A DNA stretch of 64,000 nt from Dyadobacter sp. CY261 (GTDB lineage Bacteria > Bacteroidota > Bacteroidia > Cytophagales > Spirosomataceae): positions 1,488,001 to 1,552,000 of the forward strand of contig NZ_JAKCPW010000001.1 of NCBI RefSeq assembly GCF_021440085.1, written 5' to 3'. Positions 60,939 to 64,000 of this stretch are shown piece after piece. The notes under the pieces were generated by a model. It did no database searches. It saw nothing but the letters and a program-made list of their open reading frames with translations, and was not told where the DNA came from. The position numbers and the translations under genes are program-made. Numbering within the stretch: position 1 is the stretch's first letter; every line of letters starts with the position of its first letter.

Positions 60939-60979
60939 CGAAAAAAGGTCTCCGGGCAGGAGACCTTTTTTCGTTAAAC
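60933..60979. terminator. Two-way terminator with 21-bp perfect stem
   Basis: 60933-60953 is exactly complementary to 60959-60979 around the loop GGGCA. It contains A6 before and T6 after the GC core GGTCTCC/GGAGACC, so it can end transcription in both directions. It overlaps the TAA of the ParA-partner gene. Confidence 0.92.
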
Positions 60980-61027
60980 ACGTACATAAAGCTGGGAGTA
61001 TTGTCGCCACACTATCAACGAACAACC

Positions 61028-61377
61028 ACTTGCACCAAAAAAGGTATCCTTCGTTCCGACGGGCCGATCAGGCTAGGCATCAGGAGCGGTGCCGGGGTTT
61101 GTCAAGCCGCTTTCTTTCGAAGGACTGTGAATCGCGAAGAAATTGAAATAGTCCCGATAATGGTCGTAGGGCTCAAAGGATCGAAAAAATCCGTGAACTT
61201 CTTTGCCTCTTCCACAAATTTCGGCATCTCCTCTTTCGTAAATCCATCTCCCAGGATCACGACATTGATACGATTGTTCAATGAGCCGGTTTTGTAAAGT
61301 GTGTCAATCTGGCAATGCTGGGCGAATGCGTGGGTAAAACGGCCTAGCAGACAAAGTGTGAAGATGAGTTTCTTCAT
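61028..61377 (-). pseudogene. Decayed partial duplicate of the M64 peptidase gene
   Basis: The minus strand starts MKKLIFTLCLLGRFTHAFAQ and then follows the first 115 residues of the intact peptidase gene next to it: INVVILGDGFTKEEMPKF against INIVILGDGFTQEQMPKF. After DFF near 61188 the frame shifts by one base at a run of six T; the other frame carries on as EPYDHYRDYFNFFAI, SPSKESGLTNPGTAPDA and then a TAG stop where the intact gene has Tyr 102, and homology ends at DTFFGAS. The first 91 residues alone form an open frame (61102-61377), but a truncated exported fragment is unlikely to work. Confidence 0.8.
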
Positions 61378-61434
61378 AATACATTTTGATATAGTGTGTA
61401 AAACTGATAACTGCTTTTTCGATCTGTCGCCCGA

Positions 61435-63246
61435 TCATTGGACCGCGACCTTTCCCGTGCTCTCGCGCGAACCATTGCTGACCCGATAGAGATATATTCC
61501 CGACGGCAAGTTCAAGGGAAGCCTTGTCTTCTTCTCAAAAGAGTCCGAAATCAACTCCCGGCCAGCCTGATCGTATAGTTTAACGTTTGATTTACCTCCC
61601 AGCTTTGTCTCGATAGAAATATAGTCCCGTGCCGGATTTGGTGACACGCTAACCAGCACGTCCTGGTCGTTCGGCACGGAAAGGATCGGATCGACTTTTA
61701 CTTCTGTTTGAGCGGTTTTAGAGCAGCCGTTTACATCTTTGACAACAACTTCGTAAAGCCCGGCCTGATTGAGCGTTGCGTTTGGAATGGAAACCTGTGG
61801 GGAAATTGATGCAAAAAATAACGGCCCTCTCCACATGTAAGTCTTACCACCGGCAGCAGCGAGCTTGATCGTGTCGCCTGCGAGATACGGTCCGCCATTT
61901 GTCGCGGTAGCATTGGGTAATGGCATGATGTGGATGGAAATTTCCGCGGTCTTGACCGATTGCCCCTGAACCTGGCAGGAACATGAATAGACTGTCGTTT
62001 GATCTGGTGTTACATGAATGGATTTGCTGGTTTCTCCTGTGGACCATTTCAACGCGCCCGCGCAGCCATGTGCCGTAAGCGCAACTTCATTGCGAAGGCA
62101 TACCGAATCCGAACTTGCCACTATTTTGAACACCGCCGGAACAGACGATTTCAAAGACCATGACACTGCACGCGAACGGAACGCGCGGGAGTCATCGCGA
62201 CGGCTCAGTGTTGTGGTGTCGAAGACGGTCGCTGTTAATGCGGACGAATCCGGTATTTCGCCGCCTTTCAGGGATATTTCATCGCCGGAGAAAGGAAGTA
62301 ACATTCCATTTAAATGCCACTGCACCTGCAGGGTATTCCGGCTTGGTTTCAAAAGCCCGAGTTTAAATGCCTGCCCGGCAGTCACATCGATACTCGCTGC
62401 GGTATCCGGCTCGATCTTTTCGACGGGATTAATGTTCTCTAAAAGCCGCTCTACGGTCGCTTCACGGCAAACTGCGCAAAGTTGCTGGTCGAGATATTCC
62501 ATCAGACAGGTACCATTGGTAGGCTTGTGCCATTTTGCCGCGTCACCCTCCAAACCATGTTTGTAAATACCAACAGGCGGGCTGTTAAGCCAATTCTTCC
62601 AACGGATCGAACCAGGATCGCTAATGGCTGTCATGTTTGCAGCTTCCGTACCATATATCGAACCGGCCCAATATTCATCACTCAAGCGCCCGAAAGCATG
62701 CCCGATCTCATGAACACCGATGGTATTGGCGGCATCGTTCAATGTATGAACGGCAATTTGCCCACCCGATCCGCCGTAGTATTCCGTATTAACAAGGACG
62801 ACAATGAGATCGTAAGCAGGCAAATGCGTCGACATCAGATTAAAAAGCACATCAAACTTAGTGACCTCGACCAGCCGGTGTATCGAATGTCCGAACGAAG
62901 CGCCGAAAAATGTATCCTTGTTTCCGACAGGCTGGTCCTTATATGCATCGGGAGCGGTCCCGGGATTAGATACGCCGCTTTCTTTTGACGGTGTACGGAT
63001 GGCAAAAAAGTTGAAATAGTCCCGATAGACCGTGTAAGGATCATAAGCCAGGAAAAAATCGGCAAACTTCCTGGCCTCGGCCGCGAATTTTGGCATTTGC
63101 TCCTGCGTGAAGCCATCGCCAAGTATTACAATATTGATCCGGTTTTCGAGCGGGCCTTTCTTGTACAGTGTGTCCACCTGATAATGTTGTGAAAACGCTG
63201 TTGATGCAATGCAAATGATGATTAAAGTGGTAAAAATGCTTTTCAT
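61435..63246 (-). CDS. M64 family metallopeptidase with T9SS C-terminal sorting domain
   Basis: 603 residues, signal peptide MKSIFTTLIIICIASTAFS before QHYQ. Residues 25-285 are the peptidase M64 domain (IgA-peptidase-like): RINIVILGDGFTQEQMPKF and the zinc motif VHEIGHAFGRLSDEY with H179, E180 and H183. Residues 290-520 are Ig-like or PKD-like beta modules with SVCLRNEVALTAHGC-type stretches and four cysteines. The last 75 residues (VSPNPARDYISIETK ... SGIYLYRVSNGSRESTGKVAVQ) are a type A sorting domain, so the protein is exported by the type IX system to the cell surface. A lipoprotein gene lies 2 bp upstream. Confidence 0.9.
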   Translation of the reverse strand: MKSIFTTLIIICIASTAFSQHYQVDTLYKKGPLENRINIVILGDGFTQEQMPKFAAEARKFADFFLAYDPYTVYRDYFNFFAIRTPSKESGVSNPGTAPDAYKDQPVGNKDTFFGASFGHSIHRLVEVTKFDVLFNLMSTHLPAYDLIVVLVNTEYYGGSGGQIAVHTLNDAANTIGVHEIGHAFGRLSDEYWAGSIYGTEAANMTAISDPGSIRWKNWLNSPPVGIYKHGLEGDAAKWHKPTNGTCLMEYLDQQLCAVCREATVERLLENINPVEKIEPDTAASIDVTAGQAFKLGLLKPSRNTLQVQWHLNGMLLPFSGDEISLKGGEIPDSSALTATVFDTTTLSRRDDSRAFRSRAVSWSLKSSVPAVFKIVASSDSVCLRNEVALTAHGCAGALKWSTGETSKSIHVTPDQTTVYSCSCQVQGQSVKTAEISIHIMPLPNATATNGGPYLAGDTIKLAAAGGKTYMWRGPLFFASISPQVSIPNATLNQAGLYEVVVKDVNGCSKTAQTEVKVDPILSVPNDQDVLVSVSPNPARDYISIETKLGGKSNVKLYDQAGRELISDSFEKKTRLPLNLPSGIYLYRVSNGSRESTGKVAVQ

Positions 63247-63248
63247 GG

Positions 63249-63743
63249 TTAATTGAAGTCAAGCGTGTAAATTTTTACAGTTCCTTTTTCAGGACTGACA
63301 CTGAATAGCTCCAATTGGTTGAGTCCAGAATGCTGCTGCAAGCGGATAAGCACATTACCCTCTGTAGCCTTGACCTCTACCTGACGCATATGTCCGGACG
63401 GGTCACTTACTTCCCTACCTTTGAATAAGGGATGCTCAAACACCATTTCGCGTTCGACGGCACTGGCTGAGTAGCGAGCGATAGCTTTGATTTGGTAAGG
63501 GAAGTGGACTGAACGTGCAATGTCCTTCATTTTGCCATCGCCTGCACTCGCGCTTAAAAGCTCCACTTTTTCTCTACCACCTACCCCACCGCTAATCCGG
63601 AAGTTCAGAAAGAGAATGTGGTCAGGGGAATTTGCATTGTAGTTAGAAATCTGGCCAACCGTTAAAGTGGATTGCGCCGGCTTGCAATGAATCATCAGCA
63701 AGCCGGCGAGCGTAATGGCGACCGTAGAGGACAAACGAAGCAT
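63249..63743 (-). CDS. Hypothetical lipoprotein upstream of the M64 peptidase
   Basis: 164 residues from the ATG at 63743, preferred to the upstream ATG at 63776 because it gives a proper lipoprotein signal MLRLSSTVAITLAGLLMIHC with C20. The mature part is beta-rich: DHILFLNFRISGGVGGREKVELLSASAG (in part), MVFEHPLFKGREV, VEVKATEGNVLIRLQQH and a final strand VKIYTLDFN. No known family. Its stop is 2 bp before the peptidase start, so the pair is almost certainly co-translated; a role in handling, inhibiting or docking the surface peptidase is possible but is inference. Confidence 0.75.
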   Translation of the reverse strand: MLRLSSTVAITLAGLLMIHCKPAQSTLTVGQISNYNANSPDHILFLNFRISGGVGGREKVELLSASAGDGKMKDIARSVHFPYQIKAIARYSASAVEREMVFEHPLFKGREVSDPSGHMRQVEVKATEGNVLIRLQQHSGLNQLELFSVSPEKGTVKIYTLDFN

Positions 63744-63798
63744 GGGTAATTCCGAAAAAGCTGTTACAGAAGTCAATGTACAGCTTTATTGACGTATT

Positions 63799-64000
63799 TC
63801 ACAGCGAGTGAAATACTTCCTCCATCTCGCGAACCGCTATCGCAATGTCCTCTTTTCCCGTTCGGTAATTAACAAACGCAGCACGCACAGCCGACTGCCC
63901 CGATAGTAAAGTGGGCGTCATAAAAACTTTTCCGCGGCGGTTGAGCTCTTTCAGAAAAGCCGGCATCTTTTCAATGTCTTTTTTCAAACGAAAACAGACG
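63799..64000 (-). CDS. PLP-dependent group II decarboxylase, C-terminal end (start outside window)
   Basis: The frame is open to the right edge of the window (reading CFRLKKDIEKMPAFL), so the TTG at 63987 is not the real start. The last 65 residues, with LNRRGKVFMTPTLLSGQSAV and RAAFVNYRTGKEDI, match the small-domain end of group II PLP decarboxylases (glutamate, aspartate or aromatic amino acid type): a V-C-F-R strand, a helix, a T-x-L-x-G strand, the R-A-A-F-V-N strand and a final helix. The PLP lysine lies outside the window, so the substrate cannot be judged. Confidence 0.7.
   Translation of the reverse strand, partial: VCFRLKKDIEKMPAFLKELNRRGKVFMTPTLLSGQSAVRAAFVNYRTGKEDIAIAVREMEEVFHSL

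Noticed and set aside
61102..61377. Intact small exported protein
   Set aside because: Its sequence equals the start of the M64 peptidase and the rest of the homology continues in another frame to a nonsense codon.

Overview
The window looks like a chromosomal segment of a Bacteroidota bacterium of the order Cytophagales, probably close to Dyadobacter or another Spirosomataceae member. This is inferred from gene families, not from a 16S gene. The support is: -7 promoter elements of the TAnnTTTG type with no strong Shine-Dalgarno sequences, a C-terminal type IX secretion (T9SS) sorting domain, DUF4097 and DUF6134 proteins, carboxynorspermidine decarboxylase, a TolC-RND-adaptor operon behind an AraC regulator, and large hybrid histidine kinases. 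No rRNA, tRNA, IS transposase or CRISPR array was seen.

Layout. 1-4.6 kb: DUF4097 protein, MarR regulator with a palindromic operator, a gene-free multi-hairpin element, a ClC channel and a lipoprotein. 4.6-11.4 kb: one tight minus-strand operon of a CHASE3/GAF hybrid kinase, CheR, CheB and a second hybrid kinase, with no chemoreceptor. 11.6-14.9 kb: AddA-like helicase whose nuclease domain looks degenerate. 15-21.2 kb: hisS-hisG-hisD-hisC, interrupted between hisD and hisC by a RES/Xre toxin-antitoxin pair with its own operator. 21.3-31 kb: a small basic protein, a methyltransferase, a glycosyltransferase, hemL, a periplasmic binding protein, yidC and pyrG. 31-36.6 kb: PIG-L deacetylase, nspC, DEDDh exonuclease, bestrophin and two paralogous small secreted proteins with an internal NYK repeat. 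36.8-43.7 kb: araC-tolC-RND-adaptor efflux locus. 43.7-50.3 kb: DUF6134, a beta-barrel, serine hydrolase, MFS transporter, alpha/beta hydrolase and sugar isomerase-like genes.

50.5-57.3 kb is the most unusual part. Four plus-strand genes of unknown role encode a soluble coiled-coil protein, a membrane-anchored coiled-coil protein, a membrane-anchored actin/Ppx-fold ATPase and a four-helix membrane protein. They run directly into a putative restriction nuclease, an antitoxin/PIN-toxin pair (toxin frameshifted) and an N6-adenine methyltransferase, then a DinB protein. 57.3-59.5 kb: a TetR-controlled MFS operon. 59.8-60.9 kb: a ParA ATPase with a small partner. 61-64 kb: an M64 metallopeptidase with a sorting domain, a decayed copy of it, a lipoprotein and the end of a PLP-dependent decarboxylase.

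Intergenic DNA is rich in inverted simple-sequence arrays and dispersed hairpin repeats, many at gene ends, which may serve as terminators. Functions are assigned from family motifs read by eye; no database search was possible.
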